Counted from the first letter of the stretch, positions 16,581-25,387 are shown. The stretch: 64,000 nt of DNA from JBEKUY01 sp049514555 (GCA_049514555.1 JBEKUY010000001.1:496001-560000), one strand, 5' to 3'. The notes: a model not told the origin generated them from the letters alone. Translations and numbers: made by a program.

Positions 16581-18071
16581 CTAAAGGTTGGCGACGAAGT
16601 CGATGAGCGTGCGGACGGCCACGCCGCTCGCGCCTTTCGCGGCCCAGGGCTTGGCATCGTCGAGCCAGGCGGTGCCGGCGATGTCCAGGTGAATCCACGG
16701 CGTGTCGCCTGAAAATTCCTTGAGGAACATTGCGGCGGTGATCGCTCCGCCGCCCTTTCCGCTGCCAACGTTCTGAATATCCGCGGTCGTGCTCTTGATC
16801 ATCTCGCGATAATCCTCGTCCACGGGCATCTGCCACATCTTTTCGCCGCAGGTCTTGGAGCTCGCCAGGAGCTTCTCGGTAAAACTCTGCTCCGAGCCGA
16901 ACACGCCCACGTTCACGTTCGCGAGCGCCACGACGATCGCACCGGTGAGCGTGGCGGCGTCCACCAGATGAGTGCAACCAAGCTGCTTCGCATAGGTGAG
17001 CCCGTCGGCCAGAATCAGGCGGCCTTCGGCGTCGGTATTGATCACCTCGATGGTTTTCCCCGACATGGCGACCTGCACGTCGCCGGGCTTCTGCGCGCGG
17101 CCGCCCGGCATGTTTTCGGTCGCGGGAATCACGGCGATGACCTTGACCGCGGGCTTCAGCGCGGCCAGAGCGCGCATCACGCCGATCATCGTGGCTCCGC
17201 CGGCCATGTCGTACTTCATCTTTTCCATGTTTTCCGCGGGCTTGATGGAGATGCCGCCCGTGTCGAACGTGACCGCCTTGCCGACAAGGCCGACGACCGG
17301 CGTTCCCGGCTTCACTGTCTGCGGCGCGTACCTCAGCACAATCAACCGGGGCGGCTCCACACTTCCCTGAGCCACGCCAAGCAGCGCTCCCATCTTCAGT
17401 CCCGCGATTCCCTTCTCGTCCAGGATCTCGCAGGAAAGTCCGGCCTCGCCGGCCATCGCCGCAGCGCGTTCGGCGAGCATGCGCGGCGTCAGGTGATTCG
17501 ACGGCTCGTTCACGAGGTCGCGGGTAAAGTTCTGCGAAGTCGCGGTAATGCGGCCGCGTTCGATCGCGCGCGCGGCGGGAGCCTGATTGGCGCCGCTCCA
17601 GCCGGCGAGATTCGCGGCGTCCATCTGCTTGTGGTTCTTCTTCTCCGTCTTGTACTTATCCGATTCAAAATCAGCAAGGATCGCGCCCTCAGCCGCCGCC
17701 TGCGCTGCCGGCTCCGTTTCGTCCTGTTCCCGCACCAAAAGCACGCAGTTCTTGATCGAGCGGGACTTCAGATGGCGCACCGCCGCTCCCGCCACTTTGC
17801 GAAGTTGCGGGGTGCCGTACTGCTCGCGCTTCCCCGCGCCCACCAGTAAAACTCGCTGCGCCTTCAGGCCGGCTGGGCCATGCAACAGGGTCAGCTCCAG
17901 AAATTTGCCGGTCAGCTCGCCGCTTTGCGCCAGCCTGCGGATCGCGCCGCCCGTTTTCCTGTCAAGCTCCGCAATCCGACCTTCGATCGGCTCCTTCTCT
18001 TCGAAGACGTAACTGACGAGGGCTTCCGTCTCGATTTCCTGCCATGGGCGCGTTTCCAAAATGACTTGCAT
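16581..18071 (-). CDS. pepA: Leucyl aminopeptidase (M17)
   Basis: 496 residues. The catalytic C-terminal domain shows VGLVGKAVTFDTGGISIKP (metal and catalytic Lys), MKYDMAGG, and the family signature NTDAEGRL with metal-binding Asp/Glu. The N-terminal ~160 residues form the usual macro-like domain. It removes N-terminal residues from peptides in the cytoplasm, using two divalent metals. I use ATG 18071; the longer frame reaches back into smpB. A GGAGG ribosome site precedes it, and the gene begins 7 nt after the smpB stop, so the two are co-transcribed. Confidence 0.93.
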   Translation of the reverse strand: MQVILETRPWQEIETEALVSYVFEEKEPIEGRIAELDRKTGGAIRRLAQSGELTGKFLELTLLHGPAGLKAQRVLLVGAGKREQYGTPQLRKVAGAAVRHLKSRSIKNCVLLVREQDETEPAAQAAAEGAILADFESDKYKTEKKNHKQMDAANLAGWSGANQAPAARAIERGRITATSQNFTRDLVNEPSNHLTPRMLAERAAAMAGEAGLSCEILDEKGIAGLKMGALLGVAQGSVEPPRLIVLRYAPQTVKPGTPVVGLVGKAVTFDTGGISIKPAENMEKMKYDMAGGATMIGVMRALAALKPAVKVIAVIPATENMPGGRAQKPGDVQVAMSGKTIEVINTDAEGRLILADGLTYAKQLGCTHLVDAATLTGAIVVALANVNVGVFGSEQSFTEKLLASSKTCGEKMWQMPVDEDYREMIKSTTADIQNVGSGKGGGAITAAMFLKEFSGDTPWIHLDIAGTAWLDDAKPWAAKGASGVAVRTLIDFVANL

Positions 18072-18078
18072 GATTATT

Positions 18079-18558
18079 TCACCGCCTCCGCGTTCGATTG
18101 ATGGCTTCTTCCATTTCCCGGCGCGTTTCCTTTGCACGCAATTCCTGACGGCGATCGTATTCTTTCTTCCCCTTCACCAGGGCGATCTCGCACTTGGCGA
18201 TACCCTCGCGAAAGTAGATGCGCAGGGGAATCACCGTCAGGCCCTTCTGCTCGACTTTGCCCTCAAGCTTCGAGAGCTCGTTTTTGTGGAGCAAGAGCTT
18301 GCGCGCGCCGAGCGGCTCATGATTGAAGGGCCCGCCCGGCTGGTACTGGGCAATGTGGCAGTTCACGAGCCACGCGCCCTCGCGCCGAAAATCGACGTAA
18401 CCTTCCCGGATATTCGCCTTCCCTTCGCGCAGCGCCTTGACTTCGGTTCCGTGAAGAACCATCCCGGCTTCGTACTTCTCGAGTATATGGTAGTGGTAGG
18501 ACGCAGAACGATTCTGCGCCACGACAAGCTCGGACCGCTTCTCTGTTTGTTTGGCCAC
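18079..18558 (-). CDS. smpB: SsrA-binding protein SmpB
   Basis: 159 residues. The OB-fold core shows YHILEKYEAGMVLHGTEVKALREGKANIREGYV, then LLLHKNEL and GLTVIPLRIYF, and a basic C-terminal tail (KKEYDRRQELRAKETRREME) that mimics the mRNA path in trans-translation. It carries tmRNA to stalled ribosomes. Length and motifs are normal. No tmRNA gene was found in the window. Confidence 0.95.
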   Translation of the reverse strand: MAKQTEKRSELVVAQNRSASYHYHILEKYEAGMVLHGTEVKALREGKANIREGYVDFRREGAWLVNCHIAQYQPGGPFNHEPLGARKLLLHKNELSKLEGKVEQKGLTVIPLRIYFREGIAKCEIALVKGKKEYDRRQELRAKETRREMEEAINRTRRR

Positions 18559-18680
18559 GTTGCTTGCAATCGGCTATCTTAGCCAGCGGCCGTTGCACAA
18601 TGCAAGGCAACTCGCGTTGACCTTGCCGGTGTCATACTCGAATGCTAGACTGACATGACTGAGCTTCGAGGGCTGCAACT

Positions 18681-21002
18681 GTGAAGAACTGTACATTGGC
18701 CATCCTGTATGTGTGCTGCGGCTTGCTGCTGGCCGGCTGCCCCAAGGGCAATACCGAATTCAGTCAGGGGCGCAAGGCCGAGACGCTGCAAGACTACGAT
18801 ACTGCCCTGGCTCACTACCTCAAGGCCCTCAAGCAGGACCCTTTCAATCCGGAATACAAGCTCAAGACCGACCGGATGCGCTTCGAGGCCTCCCTGTTCC
18901 ACGTTCGCCAGGGCCAGAAGCTGCGCGAGAAGGGAGATCTCCAAGCCGCCCTGATCGAATTCCAAAAAGCCATGGCGGCCGACCCCGCCAGTCCCATCGC
19001 GGAACAAGAGACCCGGCAAACCCTCGAACTCATCGCCTCCAAGACGAAAGCATCGGAACCAGCGACGGCCCCTCCTCAGCCATCAGCGCCTCTTTTGGCT
19101 GAAGCGCCTCCGGAACTGAAGCCTTTGTCGCGCGCCGCGATCAATTTGAAGATGGCGAACGATGCGAAGATCATCTTCGAAACAGTCGCCAAGATTGCCG
19201 GCCTGACCGTCATCTTCGATCCTGATTTTCCTTCGCGCCGGATCACCACCGAATTGAATAACGTCACGCTCGAGCAGGCCCTCGACATCGTTTCGCTCCA
19301 GAGCAAAGCAATCTGGAAGCCGGTGACGGAGAATATCATTCTTGTGGCGCCGGACCAGGCGCAGAAGCGGCGGGACTTGGAAGAGCAGGTCGTGCGCACG
19401 TTCTACATGTCCAACACCGTGCAACCCCAGGACCTCACCGAGATCGTCACCGGGCTTCGCCAGCTTCTAGACCTGAAGCGCATTCAGCAATTGAACGCGC
19501 AGAACGCGATCATCATCCGGGCCACGCCCGACCAGTTGGCGCTCGCCGAGAAACTGATCAACGACATCGACAAAGCGAAACCCGAAGTGGTGATTCAGGT
19601 GGAAGTGCTGGAGACCACCACGGAACGGACGCGGGACCTCGGCATTCTCACCGGAGTCAGTCCGGGAAGTTCACCGACGATCGGCTCGGTTACCTTCGCC
19701 CCTGGTGGACTGCCGACATCTTCATCGTCATCGTCCAGCAGCTCTACGACCGCCACATCCCAAACCGCGGTGGCCCTCAATCAACTGAGGCATCTCTCCA
19801 CAGCCGACTGGAGCATCAGCCTTCCCAGTTCCGTAGCCAATGCGTTGATCACGGACAGCGCCACCAAGATCATCCAGAACCCTGAGATCCGTACTGTGGA
19901 CGGGCAGCCGGCCAAGCTGCGCATCGGGAACCGGATTCCAGTTGCTACCGGCAGCATCCAGACCGCCGGGGTGGCTGGGGTCGGAGCGGGGGTGATCAGC
20001 CCGCTGCTGAATACGCAATTCCAGTACATCGACGTGGGCGTGAACGTGGATATTACCCCTCGTATTCACCCCAATCACGAAGTCAGCATGAAGGTGATGG
20101 TCGAGGTTTCCACCGTCGCCGGTCAGTCGAACATTGGCGGAATCAATCAGCCCATTATCGGGCAACGAAAAATCGAGCACGACATCCGGCTGAAAGAGGG
20201 CGAGGCCAACATTCTGGGCGGTTTGATTCAAACATCGGATACCAAGACCATGAAGGGCTTGCCCGCCCTCGCCAAGCTGCCTCTCTTTCGGTATTTATTT
20301 TCCGACAATACTACGGACAAGACCGAGAACGAGATCCTGATTGTGTTGACCCCGCACATCGTGCGTATGCCGGAATGGACCCAAGCCAATCTTCGCCCGC
20401 TCAGCTCCGGCACGGAAACAAATATCCAGGTTCGCCGCGAGAGCGACATTCAAGCGCCGGCCGTGCCTAGTCAACCGGCCATTCCCCCGACTGCTGTTCC
20501 CGGAGGAGGTCCCGTTGCAGGTATCTCGGCGGCCCCAACTCCGGAAACAACGCCGCCCGCACCTGGGGTGGAGGCCGCAGCGGCGCCCGCACGGATTCGC
20601 TTTGAGCCGCAGAACGTCAACTTGAAGCCAGGGCAAACAACGACTGTCTCTCTTGTCCTCGACAACGTCAAAGACCTGTTCTCTATCCCGCTCATGTTGC
20701 AGTACAACCCCGCGGTCATCAGCCTTGACGACGTGACGCACGGCGGTTTTCTATCCGGCGGCACGCAGGAGATTGCCATCGTGCAGCGCGTGGACAAGGA
20801 GCACGGCCAGGCCATCATTTCCGCCACGCGACAGCCGAATACGGCGGGAGTCAGCGGCAGCGGAACGCTCCTCGGACTCGTGATTCGGGCGATTGCCCCC
20901 GGCACGTCGAGTCTCTCGGTGGTCCAAGTGAATGCGCACGACTCGCAACAGAAAGCGGTTCCGCTCGTTTCCGGCGAGGCAACCATTCGCGTCGAGCCGT
21001 AG
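18681..21002 (+). CDS. Lipoprotein secretin (type II/IV pilus type) with TPR and cohesin-like domains
   Basis: 773 residues. The N-terminus has lipobox LLAGC (Cys19). Residues ~25-115 form TPR-like helices (YDTALAHYLKALKQDP). Secretin N-domains follow (KIIFETVAKIAGLTVIF; VVRTFYMSNTVQPQDL), then the outer-membrane secretin domain (~300-560, with EILIVLTPHIVR). A Ser-only tract of ten residues sits at about 346-355. A Pro/Ala linker leads to a C-terminal cohesin-like domain (PARIRFEPQNVNLKPGQ to the end). It should form the outer-membrane pore for a pilus or secretion machine; the cohesin domain may bind a partner or the envelope. The GTG start at 18681 is followed by two pseudopilin genes on the same strand. 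Confidence 0.85.
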   Translation: MKNCTLAILYVCCGLLLAGCPKGNTEFSQGRKAETLQDYDTALAHYLKALKQDPFNPEYKLKTDRMRFEASLFHVRQGQKLREKGDLQAALIEFQKAMAADPASPIAEQETRQTLELIASKTKASEPATAPPQPSAPLLAEAPPELKPLSRAAINLKMANDAKIIFETVAKIAGLTVIFDPDFPSRRITTELNNVTLEQALDIVSLQSKAIWKPVTENIILVAPDQAQKRRDLEEQVVRTFYMSNTVQPQDLTEIVTGLRQLLDLKRIQQLNAQNAIIIRATPDQLALAEKLINDIDKAKPEVVIQVEVLETTTERTRDLGILTGVSPGSSPTIGSVTFAPGGLPTSSSSSSSSSTTATSQTAVALNQLRHLSTADWSISLPSSVANALITDSATKIIQNPEIRTVDGQPAKLRIGNRIPVATGSIQTAGVAGVGAGVISPLLNTQFQYIDVGVNVDITPRIHPNHEVSMKVMVEVSTVAGQSNIGGINQPIIGQRKIEHDIRLKEGEANILGGLIQTSDTKTMKGLPALAKLPLFRYLFSDNTTDKTENEILIVLTPHIVRMPEWTQANLRPLSSGTETNIQVRRESDIQAPAVPSQPAIPPTAVPGGGPVAGISAAPTPETTPPAPGVEAAAAPARIRFEPQNVNLKPGQTTTVSLVLDNVKDLFSIPLMLQYNPAVISLDDVTHGGFLSGGTQEIAIVQRVDKEHGQAIISATRQPNTAGVSGSGTLLGLVIRAIAPGTSSLSVVQVNAHDSQQKAVPLVSGEATIRVEP

Positions 21003-21021
21003 TCTTTTCGGAGCACGGGCC

Positions 21022-21510
21022 ATGAGGCACAAAGCACGCGCCATCCGCGGCAAACAAGGGACCCAGGCAGGTATGACTTTCCTTGAGCTCATCATCGCCA
21101 TGTCCATTTTGCTCATTCTTTCGACCGCCGCTCTGCCGATCGCACGCTACACCGTGAAGCGGCAGAAGGAGACGGAGCTGCGCCGTGACCTGCGCGAGAT
21201 GAGGGATGCGATCGATCGCTATAAGGACACGGCCGACAAGGGGCTAATCCGCACAGAGGTGGGCAGCGAAAACTACCCTCCTGACCTGGACGCACTCGTC
21301 AAACCGATTCAGCTCGGCGCCGGCAACGACCGCAAGATCCGCTTTCTCCGCAAGATTCCCGTCGATCCGATGACCGGACAGACCGAGTGGGGCCTGCGAG
21401 CCGTGCAGGACGACCCCGACTCGACAAGTTGGGGCGGAAAGAACGTATTCGACGTGTACTGCAAATCCATGGGAACGGCGCTTGACGGGACGCGCTACGC
21501 GGACTGGTGA
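21022..21510 (+). CDS. Type II secretion / type IV pseudopilin (GspG-like)
   Basis: 162 residues. A prepilin leader of 17 residues ends in Gly before MTFLELIIAMSILLIL, the classic N-methylated hydrophobic helix with Glu5. The C-terminal region contains DPMTGQTEWGLR and SWGGKNVFDVY, the calcium-loop style of GspG proteins. It begins 19 nt after the secretin stop. The start is ATG 21022 with GGAG upstream; a longer in-frame start overlaps the secretin gene and would displace the leader. No prepilin peptidase gene lies in the window. Confidence 0.85.
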   Translation: MRHKARAIRGKQGTQAGMTFLELIIAMSILLILSTAALPIARYTVKRQKETELRRDLREMRDAIDRYKDTADKGLIRTEVGSENYPPDLDALVKPIQLGAGNDRKIRFLRKIPVDPMTGQTEWGLRAVQDDPDSTSWGGKNVFDVYCKSMGTALDGTRYADW

Positions 21511-21535
21511 GTTGTTCGCTCGCGGAGCATTGACC

Positions 21536-21985
21536 ATGTCTCACATCACACAGATCGGGCTCCCGCCGAGTCCGCGCAAGAGAATCTCGCGGCCCTTCTC
21601 CCCGGGGTTTACCCTCATCGAGATGATGATCGTCATTTCGATCATCATGATTCTCACGGGTATCGCCGTCGGCGTATATCAGCGGTCCGTGCTTCACACC
21701 CGCGAAACAGTGCTTCATCAGGACCTTCGGGTGATGCGCGAGGCGATCGATGGCTACACACTGGACAAACAGGCCGCGCCCCAGTCGCTTGAGGATCTCG
21801 CTTCGGGAGATAACAAGTATCTCGGAGCAGTGCCGACAGACCCCATTACCCACCAGAAGGACTGGCGGACGGATACGTGCGACTTTGTGATCAGCCCGGA
21901 ACAGAGCAGCACGGGAATCTGCGACGTGCACTCCAACTCCGACGCTGTATCCCGCTTCGAGAACACGCCATATAGTTCGTGGTAG
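21536..21985 (+). CDS. Second pseudopilin (GspG/GspH-like)
   Basis: 149 residues with a long ~24-residue leader ending SPG before FTLIEMMIVISIIMILTGIA, a type IV prepilin cleavage site. It shares the layout of the preceding pseudopilin (short helix, RQDLRVMREAIDGY-like stretch, DPITHQKDW loop), so the two are tandem paralogues. It begins 25 nt after the previous stop. The secretin-pseudopilin-pseudopilin run lacks GspE/F here, so the motor must be elsewhere. Confidence 0.85.
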   Translation: MSHITQIGLPPSPRKRISRPFSPGFTLIEMMIVISIIMILTGIAVGVYQRSVLHTRETVLHQDLRVMREAIDGYTLDKQAAPQSLEDLASGDNKYLGAVPTDPITHQKDWRTDTCDFVISPEQSSTGICDVHSNSDAVSRFENTPYSSW

Positions 21986-22042
21986 CCATCTGGCCTTAGG
22001 CCTGCAAACGCGGACCGAAGCGCCGCCACCTCCTTCGCTCGT

Positions 22043-22071
22043 TTGACGAACCCGGCCCGCTCCGCTATAGT
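22043..22071 (+). promoter_or_regulatory. Promoter of the initiator tRNA gene
   Basis: TTGACG (22043-22048), 17-bp spacer, TATAGT (22066-22071), then 5 nt to the tRNA 5' end at 22077. Transcription is therefore expected to start at or within a base or two of the mature 5' end. Confidence 0.75.
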
Positions 22072-22076
22072 GACCC

Positions 22077-22225
<149 letters not shown>

Positions 22226-22240
22226 GCCGCGGGCAGTCCA

Positions 22241-22747
22241 ATGCTTTCGGAGGATCAGCAATCAGCCGCACAGGCTGCAGTGGACGCTTACGGCAGCGAA
22301 AATGACAGCAATGGAGTGACTGTCGGTCTCGGGGGAAAAGGGTACGGCGCGACGACGCTTCTCAAAAATGATGATACGATTTCAGTGACGTTTGGCTCGT
22401 CAATCAAAGGCGACTTCCTGACAACAACGATTGGGCACGAAGGGGCCCACGTGGATCAGGCCCAGACATGGTTAAGGGGTGGTGAAACATCAGTTGGAGA
22501 CCTGAATCATTACGCGCGCGAACAGGGCGCGTGGGCCGTAGAATCCAGCCTTGCACAAGCCCTCGGCATGAAGAGTCTTGCTCCACACGGCGGTGGGCGC
22601 GACCTCCAGGTCTGGAACAGAGGTTGGGCGGCAGCGGAAATCGAGACGCTGCGCGCAAAGGGGATACAAAACATCCTTAATTACATGAGAGACCACTCCT
22701 CCGACGCCGACATGCGAAAAACGTTCAGCGAAGAACACCACCAATAG
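22241..22747 (+). CDS. Zincin-like putative toxin domain protein (HEGAH motif)
   Basis: 168 residues. IGHEGAHVDQAQTWL carries the HExxH zinc-protease pattern (HEGAH), and REQGAWAVESS downstream could supply the third Glu ligand. The start MLSEDQQSAAQAAVDAYGSEN and Gly-rich strands resemble free-standing versions of the C-terminal tips of polymorphic toxins. The C-terminal ~60 residues (ALGMK to HHQ) recur as remnants at 23286 and 24160. I use ATG 22241; the longer frame begins inside the tRNA. There is no signal peptide, so export would need a carrier or another route. The toxin role is inferred from motif and context, not from a recognised family. Confidence 0.6.
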   Translation: MLSEDQQSAAQAAVDAYGSENDSNGVTVGLGGKGYGATTLLKNDDTISVTFGSSIKGDFLTTTIGHEGAHVDQAQTWLRGGETSVGDLNHYAREQGAWAVESSLAQALGMKSLAPHGGGRDLQVWNRGWAAAEIETLRAKGIQNILNYMRDHSSDADMRKTFSEEHHQ

Positions 22748-22768
22748 GAACGGTCAAGAGGACATCAT

Positions 22769-23260
22769 ATGAAACCTCTTTTTATTAGTTCAATAATCCT
22801 TCTTACAAACTGTGCTGTCGCGGGAGCTGCGAACAAGCCGCAGAACGTTGCTCAGGACGTCACTTACTGTGAACTAGCAAAGAGCCCCTCCGCTTTCTCA
22901 GGAAAACGAATACGAGTCCGTGCCATCTATTCGTACATGTTCGAGGTTTCGCGTCTCAAACCTCCAGCATGCTGTGCCGAAGGCGATGTAGCGGTTTGGG
23001 TGGACTTTAGCGAGGAGATGGATGGCAATTCCAAGAGGTTGTTTCACAAATTTCCAAAGGGCATGGGGTTTGTGCTCGCAACTTTTGAGGGCGTATTCCA
23101 AAGCGGTGGGCCCTTTGGCGATGGCGGATACCGTTTCAAGCTCGCCGTAGACAAGATTGAGGCCGTTGAGAACAAGGCAAATCCTTCTCCTGCTCATCGC
23201 CCAGCTTGGATTCCAAATTGCGAAGCACCGAGCGCGGTGTCGCGTGGAAACAAAGGTTGA
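22769..23260 (+). CDS. Small secreted Cys-containing protein, candidate immunity protein 1
   Basis: 163 residues with a signal peptide (KPLFISSIILLTNCAVAGA). The mature domain contains DVTYCELAKSPSAFSGKRIRVRAIYSY, a vicinal Cys pair in PACCAE, and KGMGFVLATFEG. It is clearly homologous to the protein at 23483-23962. The strand-rich pattern after SGKRIRVRA suggests an OB-like fold. It starts 21 nt after the putative toxin stop. Exported location and toxin-proximal position fit a periplasmic immunity role, but the family is also plausible as a general envelope protein. Confidence 0.65.
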   Translation: MKPLFISSIILLTNCAVAGAANKPQNVAQDVTYCELAKSPSAFSGKRIRVRAIYSYMFEVSRLKPPACCAEGDVAVWVDFSEEMDGNSKRLFHKFPKGMGFVLATFEGVFQSGGPFGDGGYRFKLAVDKIEAVENKANPSPAHRPAWIPNCEAPSAVSRGNKG

Positions 23261-23285
23261 TGGACTCGTTGCCTAGGCTCTGAAT

Positions 23286-23465
23286 ATGAAACACGAGGGC
23301 CCGTACAACGGCGGCAAAAGCATGAACGTCTGGAATCGAGGTTGGGCCGCTGGGGACGTCGAGACGATGCGCGCTCGTGGGATTGGGAATATTCTGGCCT
23401 ACATGGAGAAGGAATATAGCAAGGCTGATATGCAGAGGACATTTAGCGACAATCATCACCAGTAG
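23286..23465 (+). pseudogene. C-terminal remnant of the putative toxin (copy 2)
   Basis: 59 codons from ATG 23286 to TAG 23465. The product aligns without gaps to the last ~55 residues of the 22241 protein: NVWNRGWAAGDVETMRARGI against QVWNRGWAAAEIETLRAKGI, and both end in F-S-x-x-H-H-Q. Homology can be followed back to an ALNMK just upstream, where a TAG stop closes the frame. It is a displaced toxin tail sitting directly before the second immunity-like gene. Confidence 0.7.
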
Positions 23466-23482
23466 ACGCAGAAAGGCGTGGA

Positions 23483-23962
23483 TTGATGAGGTTTTGTCTA
23501 ACATTTCTTTCAGTTTGTGTTCTGGTCTGTATTTCCGTGTTTGCAGAAGACAAAACAAAGGGCGAAGCGCAAGATGTTGAGTATTGCCAACTCGCCAGAA
23601 ATCCGTTGTCTTTCTCGGGGAAGCGGATCCGCGTTCGCGCCATATATGTGTACGATTCTGAGGTCCGGCTGCTTGAACCGCCGACCTGTTGCATGGAGGC
23701 GGGACCCAAGATATGGGCCAGGATAGTCGAATTGGACGATCATTCAGGAAAGTTGTTTCGAAAGAAACTCGATAAGGGAATGGGAGTAGCCCTCGTTGTG
23801 TTTGTCGGGAAGTTTGAAAGTGGATTTGCGGGACCCTTGGGAGCGAAATTCCGAATGACAGTAGAAAAGATCGACAAGGTCGAACGGTCTGCAAAGTCGA
23901 GTGGTCAATCGCCCCGTCCTAGTTGGGCCCAGAGGTGTCAGCCGCGGGTGGCCCAGCCTTAA
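23483..23962 (+). CDS. Small secreted Cys-containing protein, candidate immunity protein 2
   Basis: 159 residues; signal peptide RFCLTFLSVCVLVCISVFA. It shares with the 22769 protein the block DVEYCQLARNPLSFSGKRIR, the pair PTCC, and KGMGVALVVFVG. Divergence is spread along the whole length, as expected for paralogues under diversifying use rather than a recent copy. It begins 17 nt after the toxin remnant, repeating the toxin-then-immunity order. Confidence 0.65.
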   Translation: MMRFCLTFLSVCVLVCISVFAEDKTKGEAQDVEYCQLARNPLSFSGKRIRVRAIYVYDSEVRLLEPPTCCMEAGPKIWARIVELDDHSGKLFRKKLDKGMGVALVVFVGKFESGFAGPLGAKFRMTVEKIDKVERSAKSSGQSPRPSWAQRCQPRVAQP

Positions 23963-24016
23963 AGAAGTGACACAATTTCGGCGGGTGGCCCAGACGCAAA
24001 ATGAGGGATTGAGGGT

Positions 24017-24046
24017 GGCCCACACGTCGGCTTTACGTGTGGGGCC
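24017..24046. repeat. Intergenic hairpin (GGCCCACACGT / ACGTGTGGGGCC)
   Basis: Near-perfect inverted repeat of ~11 bp around a CGGCTTT loop, followed by TTTCG. The same design (GGTGxCCCAC...GTGGGG) recurs near 58953. Confidence 0.6.
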
Positions 24047-24159
24047 TTTCGTCTTGCAGGTCACGGGCGGGTGGGACAGCCTTGGTGGGCAGAAGGGTTT
24101 GGCTGCGGGTGCCCCTCGATAAGAGCGAAGGCGTTGTCAAGACGCACTTCTCTGCTGCA

Positions 24160-24282
24160 ATGCTTTCCAGCACCACTTGGATCTCAGAGTGGTGGAGGAC
24201 CGAAGCTCTGATTCTCGACTCGCTCGGCATGAAACTTCACAAGGGGGGCGAGGGATTTCCTAACAAAGCGTGGAAACCGTGA
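24160..24282 (+). pseudogene. Third, shorter toxin remnant
   Basis: 40 codons ending at TGA 24282. The stretch LILDSLGMKLHKGGEG resembles SSLAQALGMKSLAPHGGG of the full protein and then stops early (AWKP). It lies after the second immunity-like gene, so the island reads toxin, immunity, remnant, immunity, remnant. The similarity is short and needs an alignment to confirm. Confidence 0.4.
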
Positions 24283-24376
24283 TGTCCGAGGATGCCCGGA
24301 ACATTTGCGGAACATTTGAAACTTCGCTCGGGCCGATAAGTGGCGAAAGAGCAACGGCTTAGAGTTTATTTCCTAC

Positions 24377-24495
24377 GGCTCATAACCCGAAGGTCGTTGG
24401 TTCAAATCCAACCCCCGCAACCACTTCAAGAATTGCAGGCCGGGCCCAGGCGCCCGGCCTTTCTCTTTGTCCGCACATTGCTCCCGACAAATGAG
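24377..24495 (+). repeat. 119-bp direct repeat, copy 2 (attachment-site-like, tRNA 3' half only)
   Basis: Identical to 22107-22225. It contains the tRNA-fMet sequence from the anticodon stem to CCA and the terminator, but no 5' half, so it cannot give a tRNA. The upstream flank (TTTCCTAC) is unrelated to the tRNA. Confidence 0.9.
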
Positions 24496-24521
24496 CCCGC
24501 GTCGGGCCGGCATTGTTTATG

Positions 24522-24595
24522 CGAGTCCCGCAAAGGCGGCGGGACTCGGGGGCCGAAGGTCGCTCACCGGTTCTCATCCAACCCCCCAACCGCCT
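24522..24595 (+). repeat. Hairpin and degenerate third tRNA-3'-end copy
   Basis: A GAGTCCCGC / GCGGGACTC hairpin (24522-24547) is followed at 24551-24595 by CCGAAGGTCG, then GGTTCTCATCCAACCCCC and CAACC. This matches the tRNA-fMet 3' end with a 3-nt insertion and a few substitutions. It looks like an older attachment-site scar next to copy 2. Confidence 0.5.
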
Positions 24596-24845
24596 CTTCT
24601 CCTGCTGTGCTTCGCCAAACGTTTATCCGCGCCGAAAACTGCGCGATGCCCTCTCGCAACAGCTTGAAGAGAAAACCGGGATGGGATCCCCCAGCGCGAA
24701 GCTTCTTTCCCGGGGGAACGCCCGCGCGAGGTGCGTACTAGAATCGTGAACGGACACTGCAGCAAGTTGCTGATTCTGCTCTCGGTCAGAGTTTTGGCGA
24801 ACCACAGTGTAGCGGCAGAAGCTGTGAGGCAAGGTGCAGCGCCGG

Positions 24846-25367
24846 TCAGAAGGATTCCATCATTCTTTCGCGCACGTCCGGCGGATTTCTGCGGAGGGTT
24901 CCGGCGAAGCGCTTGCGCAACGAATTCCAGCGGAGCAGAACCAGGGTCACGCTGCCCGATTTCCGCACGGCCCAGCGGAGAAACTTGGACCACGCCGCCT
25001 CCGGCCCCGTGAGCGTCACCACTCTGCGCCCGCGGCGCAGAGCCGTCACCCGGCCTAGGAGCTCGTGCTCGGTAACCGGAGGATCGTCCGCGGGCAGCGC
25101 ATCTCCGCGCGTGATGAGGGAAGGTTGCGCGCCTTCTTTCGCCATGTGGATCACGCGATGGGCGAACCAGCGCCCTCCCTGGATGAATAGCACGACGTCG
25201 TTACAGAAAATCCGGCCGGCGGCTTCCCGGCGAACTACCAAAACATCTCCCGGGAAAATGGTTGGAACCATGCTGCTGCCCTGCGCCACGAACCGCAATT
25301 CGCCCGACGCGCGGAGCACTTCTTCCGCGAGAGCCAAATGGATCGTTTCCGGGGATTGCTCGGCCAT
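24846..25367 (-). CDS. S24/S26 family peptidase, Sec11/SipW-like Ser-His type
   Basis: 173 residues from ATG 25367. The signal-peptidase boxes are present: GSSMVPTIFPGDVLVV (nucleophile Ser), NDVVLFIQGGRWFAHRVI with His where Sec11/SipW enzymes have their catalytic His, and ITRGDALPADDPPV. No transmembrane helix is evident. Proteins like this occur beside small-peptide genes in several bacteria. The gene lies 20 nt after a small Cys-containing peptide gene on the same strand, which makes that peptide a possible substrate; this is inference. Confidence 0.7.
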   Translation of the reverse strand: MAEQSPETIHLALAEEVLRASGELRFVAQGSSMVPTIFPGDVLVVRREAAGRIFCNDVVLFIQGGRWFAHRVIHMAKEGAQPSLITRGDALPADDPPVTEHELLGRVTALRRGRRVVTLTGPEAAWSKFLRWAVRKSGSVTLVLLRWNSLRKRFAGTLRRNPPDVRERMMESF

Positions 25368-25387
25368 GGCCGTGCTTCGTTGGGAAA

